DNA of 19,344 nt, taken from positions 1 through 19,344 of the forward strand of contig DAINSQ010000093.1 in the NCBI GenBank assembly GCA_036741235.1, written 5' to 3'. This document shows, one piece after another, positions 1 to 9,600 of this stretch (positions are counted from its first letter, which is position 1; the number at the start of each line of letters is the position of its first letter). Source of the stretch: JABWBR01 sp036741235 (lineage in GTDB: Bacteria > Bacteroidota > Bacteroidia > Chitinophagales > Saprospiraceae). A model generated the notes under the pieces. That model was not told where the DNA came from. It searched no databases and saw nothing but the letters and a program-made list of their open reading frames with translations. The position numbers and the translations under genes were made by a program.

Positions 1-3000
1 AGCCATTACCGATCTTGCTATCGACTTTAATTTCTCCGCCGAGCAGTTTCACCAATTCCCGGGTAAGGGCCAGGCCGATGCCGGTACCGCCGGTCTTGGC
101 TTTCTTCAGGTTATCGGCCTGAAAAAAGCGGTCGAAAATACGCGGTAAATCTTCCGGGGGTATGCCGATACCGGTATCGATCACCTTCACTTCGACCCGC
201 CTGGGTTCGATGCAGGAAATGCGCAAAGTTACACTGCCGCCTGGGGGCGTAAACTTGATTGCATTGGATAGAACGATGAAAAAAATCTGACGGAATCGCT
301 CGGGGTCGTAGTCAAACATCAATTCATACAGGTAGCTTTCCACCTGCAGGTCTACATTTTGGGCCTTAGCCAGAGAATGCAGGCTTTCGGCGATATAGCG
401 CAGGTAAGCCAACAGGTCGGCATGAATATAATTGATAGCCAGGGACGATTTGGACTCCAGTTTGGCCAGGTCGAGCAATTGGTTGATCAGTCGTAGCAAG
501 TTTTCGCCGTTGCGTTTGATCAGCATGAGTTTACTGCGTAACTCGGGGGTATTGATTTGCGCCTCTAATTGGTTGGTAAACCCCAGCATAACGGTCAGCG
601 GAGTGCGGAATTCGTGGGTAATATTGGTAAAAAGGCGGTTTTTAAAATCATCCAATTCGCGCAATCGCAGCGCTTCCTGCTGTTCCAGTCGCCGGCGCAA
701 CTGATATTTATATACGGCCAAAACCAGCGCTCCCAATCCCAGCGCATAGAGTAAAAAAGCCAACCAGGAAGCCCACCAGGGGGGGCGGATAACAAACTGG
801 AGCACGGCGGGTTTTTCATTCCAAACGCCGTCGTTGTTAGCGGCTTTCACCATGAGCGTATAGGTACCGGGGCGAAGGTTGGCAAAAGTAACCTCGCGTT
901 TATTATCCAGCCCAATCCAGTTTTTGTGAATTCCCTCCAGGCGGTATGCGTAGCGATTTTTGAAAGTTTGTCTGAAGTTGAGCGCAGCAAATTCGCAAAC
1001 TACGGTTTGAACAGGATATGGCAGAACGATTTTGTCTTTTGATGAAATGCCAGCCACTTCTGCGAAATTGTTGTCAGTCAGTTGGCCTTTGTGATATCGA
1101 AAGGCCGTAAAAACGACATTGGGGGCTTTTGGGTTCTCGGTAAGGCTATCGGGGAAAAATGCGTTAAAGCCGTTGATGCCGCCAAAATACAAGCGTCCGG
1201 AGCGTTTGCCCTTATGAAACGCCCCCATATTGAACTCGTAGCTTTGAACGCCGTCGTAGATATCGTAATTGCGAAAACGTTCTGTTTCCGGGTCAAAGCG
1301 GGAAATACCGTGGCTAGAGCTGAGCCACAATCTGCCGCGATCATCCTCTAGCAGGCCCCAGATTTTTTCATCGGGCAATCCGTTTTTTTTGCGATAATGG
1401 AAAAAGGAGTCATCGGCGGGGTTATATTTATCGAGGCCGCCGTCGTAGGAGGCCACCCAGATGCGTCCTTTTTTGTCGACGTGCACGCAGGAAATATTGT
1501 TATCGCAGAGGCTGGCGGGGTTATCGGGATCGTGGTAATAGGCTTTGATTTTGCGGGTAGCGGCGTTCATACGCAGCAGGCCGTTGCTGGTGCTAATCCA
1601 CAATTCTCCCAATGGGTATTCGGTTATTTGGTATACTACGTTGGTATCGGCAGTATATTGGGCTATGGGAACCGGTTGAAAGAGGGCGCTGCCGGGTTCG
1701 TGTCGAAACAGGCCGTCACCGCCGCCAAACCAGAGGGTACCTTGGCTGTCCTGAAAAATAATTTTAGACGGACCGGGGCTGGAATACCTATTGTCGCGGC
1801 GGTTGTAGCGCAGGTAAACCGGCGGTTTGCCTGGTTCTTGTTTGATGACGCCAAAATTGGCGCCGATCCAGATGGTGTTGCTATTATCTTCAAAAATATG
1901 CCAAACCATACCTACCGGGCGGTCGGCGAATCGCACAAACTGCTCCGAGTCCGGTTGTTTGATATTCAGATCGGTTCCCGTGCCGACCCAAAGCCTGCCC
2001 CGGCTGTCTTCAAACAGTCCGTATACCGAATTTTCATTGAGAGATGCGGTATTGCCGGGCACATGATAATAATGTTTAAAATTCTTTTTTGAGGGGTCGT
2101 ATTTGTACAAACCATCGGAGAAAGTGCTAATCCAATACACGCCGTCGCGATCTTCGATAATTGAGGCTGGCCGGTTGCCTTTGTACCAGCCGCCGGGAGT
2201 TTCATTAACCAGAAAAGGATAAAAGACGCTGTTGGTTTCATCCAGTATTTCCATTCCGCGCAAGGTTCCGACCAGCAGCCGGCCCTGTCGGTCTCTGAGA
2301 AGCGTAGCAATCTTGGTTGAATTAGCGGGAACGGTCTTTGTGCGATAAGATACAAAGGTCTCCTTTTTTTTATCCATTTTGAAAACGCCGTCGGAGGTTC
2401 CCAACCAAATAATATCGCCTTCATCCAGGAGAGTCTGGACTGAAGGCGTTGAGAAGCCATTCCAGGCTCTGAATTTGGTTGCTTGTCCATTAGCCGGGTT
2501 ATAGCGCAAAAGGCCGGAGTTGAGGCCGATCCATAGCAGGCCTTGTTTGTCAAAGGCCAGGGTATTGACTCGCAAGGCGGCGTCGTTTCGCGCATCGATT
2601 GTGATGCGTTGAAATTGTTTTTTTTCAGGGTCAAAAACGTTGATGCCCCCCCTGGTGCCCAGCCACAGGCGGCCTTTATCATCCTGTGCGATGGCCACGA
2701 CGTGGTTAGCGGGTTGGCCGGCGGGGTCGCCGGGGCGGTAAACAAAATTTTCAAAACGCTCGGATTTTTCGTCGAGTCGACTCAGTCCCTGCCGGGTGCC
2801 CACCCACAATTCACCCGGTCGCCCTTCATGGAGACAATTGATAAAATTGTCATTCAGGCTATAGGGGTCGTCGGGGTTGCGGGAGTAAATTTTGAAAGAA
2901 TAGCCGTCAAAGCGGTTGAGGCCGCTTTGGGTTCCAACCCAGATAAACCCGCGCCGGTCTTGCAAGAGACAATAGGCGCCGGTATTAGACAGCCCGTTTT

Positions 3001-3157
3001 CCACGGAGTATTTTTCGAATTGTAACCGAACAGGTTGAGCGAACAAGGACGCGCTACAGCTGAAAAAGAACAGCAAGCCCAAAACAAAGCAGGAATTGGA
3101 AAAAGGGCTACCTGGGGATAGCATACGAATCCATTGATGTCGGAAAGTGTTGAACAT
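1..3157 (-). CDS. Hybrid two-component sensor (HTCS), 3' end beyond window
   Basis: The frame is open from the ATG at 3157 to the left edge (about 1052 residues seen) and has no stop. Residues 1-41 are a signal peptide ending in SLFAQ. Residues about 46-700 are many propeller repeats of the type LWVGT..GL.R(F/Y)(D/N) (two-component regulator propeller). Residues about 720-785 form a Y_Y_Y-like domain (YRLEGIHKNW). A membrane segment lies near 795-815. A histidine kinase follows: FTNITHEFRTPLT with phospho-acceptor His848, N-box NAIKFTPPGG, G1 DTGIGIPPED and G2 GGTGIGLAL. Known HTCS proteins continue into a receiver and an AraC-type domain; those would lie left of the window. Its paralogue at 11448-15569 shows the full architecture. 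The start is uncertain: Met12 (3124) also gives a good signal peptide and a longer leader behind the -7 element at 3171-3178. It would sense an extracytoplasmic ligand and control nearby genes; the ligand is unknown. Confidence 0.93.
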   Translation of the reverse strand, partial: MFNTFRHQWIRMLSPGSPFSNSCFVLGLLFFFSCSASLFAQPVRLQFEKYSVENGLSNTGAYCLLQDRRGFIWVGTQSGLNRFDGYSFKIYSRNPDDPYSLNDNFINCLHEGRPGELWVGTRQGLSRLDEKSERFENFVYRPGDPAGQPANHVVAIAQDDKGRLWLGTRGGINVFDPEKKQFQRITIDARNDAALRVNTLAFDKQGLLWIGLNSGLLRYNPANGQATKFRAWNGFSTPSVQTLLDEGDIIWLGTSDGVFKMDKKKETFVSYRTKTVPANSTKIATLLRDRQGRLLVGTLRGMEILDETNSVFYPFLVNETPGGWYKGNRPASIIEDRDGVYWISTFSDGLYKYDPSKKNFKHYYHVPGNTASLNENSVYGLFEDSRGRLWVGTGTDLNIKQPDSEQFVRFADRPVGMVWHIFEDNSNTIWIGANFGVIKQEPGKPPVYLRYNRRDNRYSSPGPSKIIFQDSQGTLWFGGGDGLFRHEPGSALFQPVPIAQYTADTNVVYQITEYPLGELWISTSNGLLRMNAATRKIKAYYHDPDNPASLCDNNISCVHVDKKGRIWVASYDGGLDKYNPADDSFFHYRKKNGLPDEKIWGLLEDDRGRLWLSSSHGISRFDPETERFRNYDIYDGVQSYEFNMGAFHKGKRSGRLYFGGINGFNAFFPDSLTENPKAPNVVFTAFRYHKGQLTDNNFAEVAGISSKDKIVLPYPVQTVVCEFAALNFRQTFKNRYAYRLEGIHKNWIGLDNKREVTFANLRPGTYTLMVKAANNDGVWNEKPAVLQFVIRPPWWASWLAFLLYALGLGALVLAVYKYQLRRRLEQQEALRLRELDDFKNRLFTNITHEFRTPLTVMLGFTNQLEAQINTPELRSKLMLIKRNGENLLRLINQLLDLAKLESKSSLAINYIHADLLAYLRYIAESLHSLAKAQNVDLQVESYLYELMFDYDPERFRQIFFIVLSNAIKFTPPGGSVTLRISCIEPRRVEVKVIDTGIGIPPEDLPRIFDRFFQADNLKKAKTGGTGIGLALTRELVKLLGGEIKVDSKIGNG

Positions 3158-3158
3158 A

Positions 3159-3194
3159 GTTGAGCCGCCTCAAAAGTACTCAACTCTACTCAAC
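3159..3194. repeat. TACTCAAC direct repeats with inverted half-site around the promoter
   Basis: On the plus strand TACTCAAC occurs at 3177-3184 and again at 3187-3194, an exact 10-base (one helical turn) spacing. The inverse half-site GTTGAG is at 3159-3164. Together they bracket the -7 element at 3171-3178. Such spacing is typical of operator half-sites for dimeric or AraC-type regulators, so self-regulation of the HTCS gene is possible. This is inferred from layout only. Confidence 0.4.
3171..3178 (-). promoter_or_regulatory. Candidate -7 element of HTCS gene at 1-3157
   Basis: Read on the minus strand this is TACTTTTG, a full match to the Bacteroidota -7 consensus TAnnTTTG. It ends 13 bases before the ATG at 3157, so the leader would be only about 7 bases, or about 40 if Met12 is the start. 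I see no convincing -33 TTTG. It is flanked by TACTCAAC repeats (see repeat entry), which could be an operator. Confidence 0.35.
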
Positions 3195-3218
3195 ATTTAC
3201 GCTATTACCCAAAAAGAA

Positions 3219-3244
3219 AGCAGCCGGATTTGCGGCCGACTGCT
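3219..3244 (-). terminator. Hairpin terminator or attenuator ahead of HTCS gene
   Basis: On the minus strand an 8-9 base-pair stem (GCAGTCGG / CCGGCTGC with one G-U pair, 8-base loop) is followed directly by TTTCTTTTT. It is about 490 bases downstream of the stop of the propeller gene (3734) and about 62 bases upstream of the HTCS start. It may end transcription coming from 3734 or act as an attenuator for the HTCS gene. The stem resembles the one at 6466-6496. Confidence 0.5.
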
Positions 3245-3733
3245 GTCCAATATTTAATGTCCCCAAAAAAATAATTGATGTGGAAGTTTTCCCTGAAAAT
3301 CCGATTTCGTTATCAGGAAAAAAATTCACCATACAAAGTTGAGGGTAGATCGAATAAAAGCATACCAATTATCGGTCAGGCTTTTCCATTTATGTTGCAT
3401 AGCATATATTTTTTAGCGGAATTGCCGTATGAGGTGAAAAACGCGTATTTGCCACATTCATCATAAGCAATTCAAAACAAGCCGATTATAAATCGACCAG
3501 AGTATTGTGCAAGAGATAATCGCCAAAATCTGCAGCTCTGCGGATGAACGCGAAGCCGTGTTTGCGCATTGGCGCAACCAACAATCATTGCACGAACAAG
3601 TAGCCAAATAGGCGTCTTTTTTTAAAGGTCGAAGGAAGATATTCACGACACTAATACATAAACATTCCAGGCGCCTTTTATCTACTATCAGTTATGACCA
3701 TTGGAGGTAAGTACTCCATTTTATTTGTTCAGG
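3245..3733. other. Intergenic region, mostly AT-rich, no firm gene
   Basis: This gap lies between the propeller gene and the HTCS gene. Apart from the short plus-strand reading frame listed at 3507-3611 I see nothing coding. The frames predicted here on both strands are short and of unconvincing composition. There is no clear terminator immediately behind the stop at 3734; the nearest candidate hairpin on that strand is at 3219-3244. Confidence 0.5.
3507..3611 (+). pseudogene. Possible remnant reading frame (34 residues)
   Basis: This is the only stretch on the plus strand with protein-like composition. A frame opened by a stop at 3489-3491, with a GTG at 3507, reads charged helical sequence (for example SSADEREAVFAHWR) to a TAG at 3609-3611. 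It has no ATG and no ribosome binding site. It could be the tail of a decayed gene or chance; I do not recognise the family. Confidence 0.15.
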
Positions 3734-5995
3734 TTATCTTTTGATCCATTTTATTGTAAAAACATCCCCACCCTGAACGGCCGTCAGCCCATACACGCCG
3801 GCCGGCAAATGACGCCAGTCTACCTGATAAGGGAAATCGGTCTGTTCGAGCAAGGGGGAAGTAAACACTACTTGCCCGTGAATATTGCACAGGCGCAGTT
3901 GAACAAGGCCGGCAGGCGCGTCAGGCAAGTTGATGGTGAGGAGGCCTTCCGAAGGGTTGGGAAAGGCGGTCAATAAAAGAGTGGGCGAAACCGGCGCCTG
4001 GGTACTCACAATCATCGGATCGTAGCGGTAAACCCCTTCCCGGGTATATTGGCTGTACCATAGCCTGTTTTCGCTATCAATAACAAACCTGAACGGCGGG
4101 CCGTCGTCTTCGGGGCCTAAATTGGGCGGAGCGAGTTCCGTCCAGGTATTATTGCGCCATACGGCTACCTTGCTATCCACGCCAGGCCCGGTAAAATACC
4201 CGACGTACATGCCGCCGGCGTGGTCGAAGGCGATATTATTGGTAGAATTTGAGGGGAGATCTGAATTGTCGGTATTAATGACAGACCAGTTGGCTCCGTC
4301 GAAGGCGGCCAGTCCGCTGCCATTGACACACACCCAAAGTACGCCGTCGGGTGCGAAGGCCAGGTCGTAGCAAAAATCGGCGGGCAGGCCGGAGTTGTCA
4401 GCGGTATAATGCGTCCAATTGGCGCCGTCAAAGCTATACAGTCCTGTAAATTGCGAGGCCAGCCATACCGTGCCATCAGCTGCGAAGGCAATTTTTTCGA
4501 TAGTCGAGTTGTCGGGCAAAGGCGAGTTGTCGGGCGTAAAAAAGTCCCAGTTGCCGTTTGAATACCTTGCGAGTCTGGCACTGCCATTGATGGCCGGCGC
4601 AATAGAGAACCACTGATCGCCATTGGGCGCTGTAGCGGAATTATAGATATAATAGTCATCAGTGAAATACAAGAAGCAAGTATCAAACAGGGTCCAATTG
4701 CCACCGGTATAGCGAAGAATTTCTCCATTGCCCAAACCAAACCAGGTTTGTCCTTGCGGGTCGGTTTGGATACTGGTCACATCGGCTGAAGCAGCGCCCA
4801 GGTCAACCGGCGAAGATTGCGTCCAGGTATCGTTAATTAGCCGGGTAAGGCCTTCATCTGTTCCGAACCACATACTGCCGTCGGCGCCCTGAGCGATGCC
4901 TTGCACAGGATTTCCCGTCATACCGGGGAACCCAACGCCGAGTTTACGCCAGTTTTGGCCGTCAAATTTGGTCAGGTTGCAGGCCGTTGTCCATACCTGA
5001 TCGGCGCCGTCGATGGCTATATGAAGCGGGGCGGTAAAAGCAGAAACATTGCAACTCATATCCAGGTAATGGGTCCATGTGGTATTCGTTAATAACGATA
5101 CGCCCTCGCCGTGGGTAAGCCATACCCTGTTCTGGGCATCGGTGATCAGGCGGCCCGCTGCCAATACCCCCTGCAATCCGATAGCAGAAAGCTGGGTTGC
5201 CGACCAGGCGCCGTTTTCGAAAACAGCCATAAAGGGCGCCTGGGCCACATTGGTAGTGGTAGCCCATATCACACCGGAGCTGGTAATCGTTACCGACCTG
5301 ACGGCGCTCATATAGGAAATGCCGGTATTGGCGGCGTTATATACCGTCCAGCCGGCGCCGTTTTCGATAGCGAGGCCGGCATTGGTAGCAAAGAGGATTT
5401 CGCCTGCCGGGCCGAAGGCGACATCGCGGACATTATTGTGGGGCAGTCCGGAATTGGAAGTATTCAGCACCGACCAGGCGTTGTTTTGGTAGATGGCGGC
5501 GCCATTGGCTGAGCCAAAATAAACCGCTCCACCGGGTGCGGGTTTAATAACGGTTATCGCAGTTCCTGCGGGCAAACCCGTTTCGGCCACACTCCAACTT
5601 TGCCAGTTGGCGCCGTTGTAACGGGTTATTCCACCGGGGTAATACAACCACCAATTACCATCGGCATCAACTGCCGCTTGCAGGATACTGTCGGAAGGGA
5701 TACCGGAATTTGAGGTACTGAAAAACTCGGGATTTTCGAGCGTATCGAGCCGGACCAATCCGCCGCCCTCGGTTCCCAACAGGATATCATTGCCACTGGC
5801 TGCAATGCATTTTACATCCCATGCAGGGGGAAAATAATGCCACGTCCCCTGCTGTGCGTTGCCCGGCAGGCAGGCACAGACAAGGAAGGGCAGGATGGCG
5901 GCGAACCGCCGGTATTTTGATGTTTTGGAGACTGCCAAAGATACAGTCAGATTGAAATGGATGCAGAAGTGGGGCAGTGAGTAATTGTTAATCAT
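3734..5995 (-). CDS. Secreted propeller protein with T9SS type A sorting domain
   Basis: The product has 753 residues. A signal peptide (hydrophobic core FAAILPFLVCACL, cleavage near NAQ at about 48) is preceded by an unusually long N-terminal stretch; a TTG at 5938 would give a more typical start. Residues about 50-660 are propeller-type repeats of about 45-50 residues. They carry recurring FDG.NWT.Y, NSGLP and DG..W.GT..GL motifs, close to those in HTCS sensor domains. Residues about 664-753 are a T9SS sorting domain (AFPNPSEG, then LPAGVYGL and the ending KWIKR). It should cross the outer membrane by the type IX system and be attached to or released from the surface. It sits just upstream of, and co-directional with, the HTCS gene at 1-3157. 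Its ligand or activity is unknown. No catalytic motif is visible. Confidence 0.92.
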   Translation of the reverse strand: MINNYSLPHFCIHFNLTVSLAVSKTSKYRRFAAILPFLVCACLPGNAQQGTWHYFPPAWDVKCIAASGNDILLGTEGGGLVRLDTLENPEFFSTSNSGIPSDSILQAAVDADGNWWLYYPGGITRYNGANWQSWSVAETGLPAGTAITVIKPAPGGAVYFGSANGAAIYQNNAWSVLNTSNSGLPHNNVRDVAFGPAGEILFATNAGLAIENGAGWTVYNAANTGISYMSAVRSVTITSSGVIWATTTNVAQAPFMAVFENGAWSATQLSAIGLQGVLAAGRLITDAQNRVWLTHGEGVSLLTNTTWTHYLDMSCNVSAFTAPLHIAIDGADQVWTTACNLTKFDGQNWRKLGVGFPGMTGNPVQGIAQGADGSMWFGTDEGLTRLINDTWTQSSPVDLGAASADVTSIQTDPQGQTWFGLGNGEILRYTGGNWTLFDTCFLYFTDDYYIYNSATAPNGDQWFSIAPAINGSARLARYSNGNWDFFTPDNSPLPDNSTIEKIAFAADGTVWLASQFTGLYSFDGANWTHYTADNSGLPADFCYDLAFAPDGVLWVCVNGSGLAAFDGANWSVINTDNSDLPSNSTNNIAFDHAGGMYVGYFTGPGVDSKVAVWRNNTWTELAPPNLGPEDDGPPFRFVIDSENRLWYSQYTREGVYRYDPMIVSTQAPVSPTLLLTAFPNPSEGLLTINLPDAPAGLVQLRLCNIHGQVVFTSPLLEQTDFPYQVDWRHLPAGVYGLTAVQGGDVFTIKWIKR

Positions 5996-6145
5996 GTCAA
6001 ATAAGTTTTTTTGGTGTTTGATATTGACTAAATGCTAAAACCAAGGGTGTGATTACCGGATTTGTCCGATTTTTTAAAAAAATACAACTATTCAAATCGC
6101 TTTGTGATCCAGCAATCGTTTTATTGTGCTAAAATAAAATAAATA
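5996..6145. other. AT-rich upstream region of the propeller gene
   Basis: This stretch is non-coding and very AT-rich, and should hold the promoter of the gene starting at 5995. I found no good TAnnTTTG element with correct spacing, and no Shine-Dalgarno sequence before the ATG, as is common in Bacteroidota. Confidence 0.4.
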
Positions 6146-6169
6146 GCAGCCTGTTGTATCACAGGCTGC
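6146..6169 (-). terminator. Hairpin terminator copied with the remnant
   Basis: This is a perfect 9 base-pair stem (gcagcctgt / acaggctgc, 6-base loop). On the minus strand it is followed by TATTTATTTTATTTT. It is the counterpart of the terminator at 15909-15934 and follows the remnant at 6201-6310. It now stands upstream of the propeller gene at 3734-5995, where it would block read-through from the right. Confidence 0.65.
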
Positions 6170-6200
6170 CATCCACCATTTTATTTGTTTCCGATTTTTT

Positions 6201-6310
6201 TTATTGTTTATTCAACACAAGGCGTTTCGTTACATCCGGCAGGCCTGCGGAAATAGGCTGCTCACATTCACAACCATTTCTGCATAGTCTCAGAATTCCT
6301 GATATACTTA
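6201..6310 (-). pseudogene. Internally deleted remnant of a T9SS cargo gene like 15964-18558
   Basis: Positions 6201-6245 encode GLPDVTKRLVLNKQ and a stop, the same tail as the gene at 15964-18558 (GLPDVAKRLVLNKQ). Positions 6242-6285 match 16621-16664 of that gene (about 5 differences in 44), coding VNVSSLFPQ in place of VHVSSIFPQ but in another frame. The roughly 611 bases between the two blocks are missing, and the joint falls at a short GGCCTGC-like match. Weak similarity continues to about 6310. No start or open frame remains, so this is a dead gene fragment. Confidence 0.75.
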
Positions 6311-6465
6311 AATACAACTGAAATTACTGCCCTGCTTGGTTATTTAAAAGGCAGCGTAAAAAAAGGGCGACAGCGATTGCGCAGGAGGGTGAAAATGAGT
6401 ATTGAAGACGATCTGGCGCAGTTTGTTCAGTCGTTTTGAGCCTCAAAATCAGTTTTAGAAGAAAA
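6311..6465. other. Non-coding gap between remnant and fibre terminator
   Basis: I see no supportable gene. The minus-strand frame over 6324-6578 runs through the terminator hairpin and has no ribosome site or family signal. A 14-residue plus-strand frame near 6396 has an AGGAGG-like site but is too short to claim. Confidence 0.4.
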
Positions 6466-6496
6466 CAGGCAGCCGGGACAAATACCCGACTGCCTG
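6466..6496 (-). terminator. Terminator of the fibre operon
   Basis: A 12 base-pair stem on the minus strand (CAGGCAGTCGGG / CCCGGCTGCCTG with one G-U pair, 7-base loop) is followed by TTTTCTTCT. It lies about 115 bases after the stop of the fibre gene at 6611 and is the likely end of the 11155-6611 transcript. Confidence 0.75.
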
Positions 6497-6566
6497 AAAG
6501 GTTGCAAAGAGATGCGAGTATCCCTCCGGGCCATGGCAGCATGCCTCTATTATCAACATGCCGGCC

Positions 6567-6585
6567 GTTTGAGTTCAACTCAAAC
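6567..6585. repeat. Perfect palindrome behind the fibre gene stop
   Basis: gtttgagttcaactcaaac is a 9-base inverted repeat around a single central base. It starts 25 bases after the fibre gene's stop, ahead of the terminator. In the RNA it would form a tight hairpin. It lacks a T-run, so it is not itself a standard terminator; it could be a 3'-end stabilising hairpin or a protein-binding site. Confidence 0.5.
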
Positions 6586-6610
6586 TAAATCCAAATGGCC
6601 AGGGTCCAGT

Positions 6611-9600
6611 TTAATTTCTGCGCGCTTCCATTTTCATAATATTGCTGCGGGTAGACAGGTAGTTTTCCTGAACTTTCCGGATAATTTCTTTTCTGTAAGC
6701 CTCATCATGGAATAATTTGTTCAAACCCGGATGGTTATCCACATCTATTCCTTTTGAGCGATAGGTATCCTCCAGAAAAAGAATCGCCTCCTCCACCGCT
6801 GCGGCATCAAAACCCACTGGTACGCTTGCCTCCATGAATTCCAATTTTGTTTCTACAATCGCAGGTTCGGCGGTTATTAGCGGCGTATAAGGCTTGCCAG
6901 ATTCCAAAGCGGCCAGGCGTTGCTCCATTGCGGCAAAATTGCTTTCCAATTTAGCAATTTTAGCTTCCTGTTCGTCAATTTTAGCTTGTTGTTGCTCTAC
7001 CAGCCGGGCCACATCGTTGGTATTGAGGCCGATTGCCAAATTGACCGTAGACAAAGCGCTGCCTTCCGGGGAAGCCGACCACGCGATACCTACAATTTCG
7101 CGATATTGCTGAGGCGAAATCAGTTTCGGCGAAATCCCGATACCTGTACCATCATTCAAGCCTGAAGGCAGGATATAATCGCCGACATTGACCCGGCCAC
7201 GCACGATTACAGGCACCTGTCCCATAAATGCTACTTTTTCAAAGCGGTTTTCCTGGCCTTCCTTCGGCATATTGCCCAATACGGCCGGGTTGGTAGAAAT
7301 CACCAAGTACTGTGAAACATTGCCGGTTTGTTTGCTAATTTTTCCACCGGTTACGCCTACTATTTCACCTGGGCGCATTTTTTCTTCTACGTTAGCGCGT
7401 TCCAGCCACTCGGCATAATCTGCGGAGCCTGATTCGTAAGTTACGCCCAGATCTGCGAAAGCAAATGCTTCATATGCAGCCAGGTTAGCAGTAGCCAGTA
7501 CTTCTTCTGCAATGGTAATGGCAATCACGGAAGGTTCTGGTGGGCAGGCTACTGCGCCAAGGCCTGCACAGGCATTCGGGATAAAAGCCAGGCCAATATT
7601 GACGCCGGCTGCAACCACTTCTGCCGTATAAATACCCGTCTGAAAAATATATTCGGCTGATGATGCTTTATCTCCTGCCGTTTGACCTTCAATACGGCCT
7701 ACCGGGCTATTTCCGCTGTTGAAAAAGGTAATAAAGTTGTTGTTGCCACTTGGCGTTCCTGCACTTACTTTGACGGCAATGCCATGGTTGCTGCCTTGAA
7801 CGCGTAGGGGGTAAGCGTTATAACTGCTTTCACTACCAGCCATATTTGCATTAATAGTAACCTGGCCGTAAGCATCCAGCGTGTTATTCATGAAGGCTGG
7901 CCCGTCAACAGAAAGAGAACTATTCAGGTCTGTCACGCCATCAACATTCAAGGCGCCCATTACCGAACTGTTGCCTGCCACAGTACTATTTCCGGTTACG
8001 GCGCTGCTGCCGCCAATGTTGATATTTCTTTCGATACCCACGCCGCCGTCAACAACCAGGGCGCCATTATCTCTGTTCGTAGATTGTGTAGTATTGTTGA
8101 ATGTTGCAATTCCGGTAACGCCCAACGAGCCGTTAACAGCGCTGCTTCCGGTAACGCTGCTATTGCCGCCGATATTGAGATTTTTTTCAATGCCTACGCC
8201 GCCTTCAACAACCAGGGCGCCGTTATCCTTGGATGTTGACTGGGTTGTATTGGTTACGTTGAGAATGCCGTTTGAGGCCAAAGTGCCTGCGAAGGAGGCA
8301 TTTCCGCCCACATTGAGACTTTTTTCAATGCCTACACCGCCTTCAACGACCATTGCGCCATCGTCTTTGCTATTGGACTCCAAAGTATTATTCAGGGTGG
8401 TCAGGCCGTCTATTTCCAGTTCGCCATGCACATCGGCACTGCCTCCTACGTTCAGGTTTTTCTCAATACCCACGCCACCTTCGACCACTACTGCACCATT
8501 GTCTTTTGTAGTAGATTCGGCGGTATTATTAAATGTTGCAATGCCGGTGACGCCCATCGTTCCGCCAACCGTATTGTTGCCGGTTACGGCGCTATTACCT
8601 CCCACATTCAGGTTCTTTTCAATACCTACGCCGCCTTCCACTACAAGCGCGCCAAAGTCTTTGGTAAAGGATTCGGCGGTACTGTTCAACAGCACCAATC
8701 CGTCAACTCCGAGTGAGCCGCCCAGGTCCGTATTGCCTCCAACGTTGAGATTGGATTCGATGCCAACCCCGCCTTCTACCACCAAAGCGCCATCGTCTTT
8801 GCTGTTGGAAGGAGTTGGGTTTTTCAGATTAGTAATACCTTCCACATCAAGTGTGCCGTCTATTTTTGTTTTGCCGCCTACATTCAGGTTCTTTTCAATG
8901 CCTACACCGCCTTCTGTCACAATGGCGCCGTTATCTTTACTTGTAGACTGAGTTGCATCGAGGAAAGCAGCCATACCGGTTACGCCAAGAGCGCCTCCGA
9001 CATTGCTGTTGCCTGCGACGCTGCTGTTGCCCCCAACGTTGAGGTTTTTCTCAATACCGGCGCCGCCTTCTACCACCAGGGCGCCATCATCTTTCGTTGT
9101 AGACTGGGCGCCGTTGGCGATCGTAAATACGCCTCCTACATTTACTGCGCCGCCGAGGGAAGCATCACCGCCTACGTTAAGATTTTTTTCAATGCCGGCG
9201 CCGCCTTCTACCACCAGGGCGCCAACATCTTTGGTTGTGGACTGGGCGGTGTTCTTAAGCGTCGTGACGCCGTCCACTCCAAGCGTTCCATCTACTTCTA
9301 CGTTTCCACCAACATTCAGGTTTCGCTCAATTCCAACGCCGCCTTCAATGACCAAAGCGCCGTCGTCTTTGGTTACAGACTGGGTAATATTTTTCAGATT
9401 GGTAAGGCCGTCTACGCCCAGTGTTCCATCCAATTCCGTATTACCGCCGATGTTGAGGTTTTTTTCGATACCCACTCCGCCTTCCAAAATCATTGCGCCA
9501 TCGTCTTTGGTGAATGATTGCGTGCTGTTACGGAAGAAAGTAACGCCATCTACGCCCAAGATTCCGTCCAGTTCTGTGTTGCCTGCAACGTTCAAATTTT

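Noticed and set aside
1397..2092. Plus-strand frame of 231 codons
   Set aside because: Antisense to the propeller repeats of the HTCS gene, whose minus-strand frame is continuous with recognisable motifs throughout.
1966..2754. Minus-strand frame of 262 codons inside the left HTCS gene
   Set aside because: It is in a different frame from the real protein, which is open across the same stretch and has clear repeat motifs.
6324..6578. Minus-strand frame of 84 codons
   Set aside because: It runs across the fibre operon terminator hairpin, lacks a ribosome site and has an odd composition.
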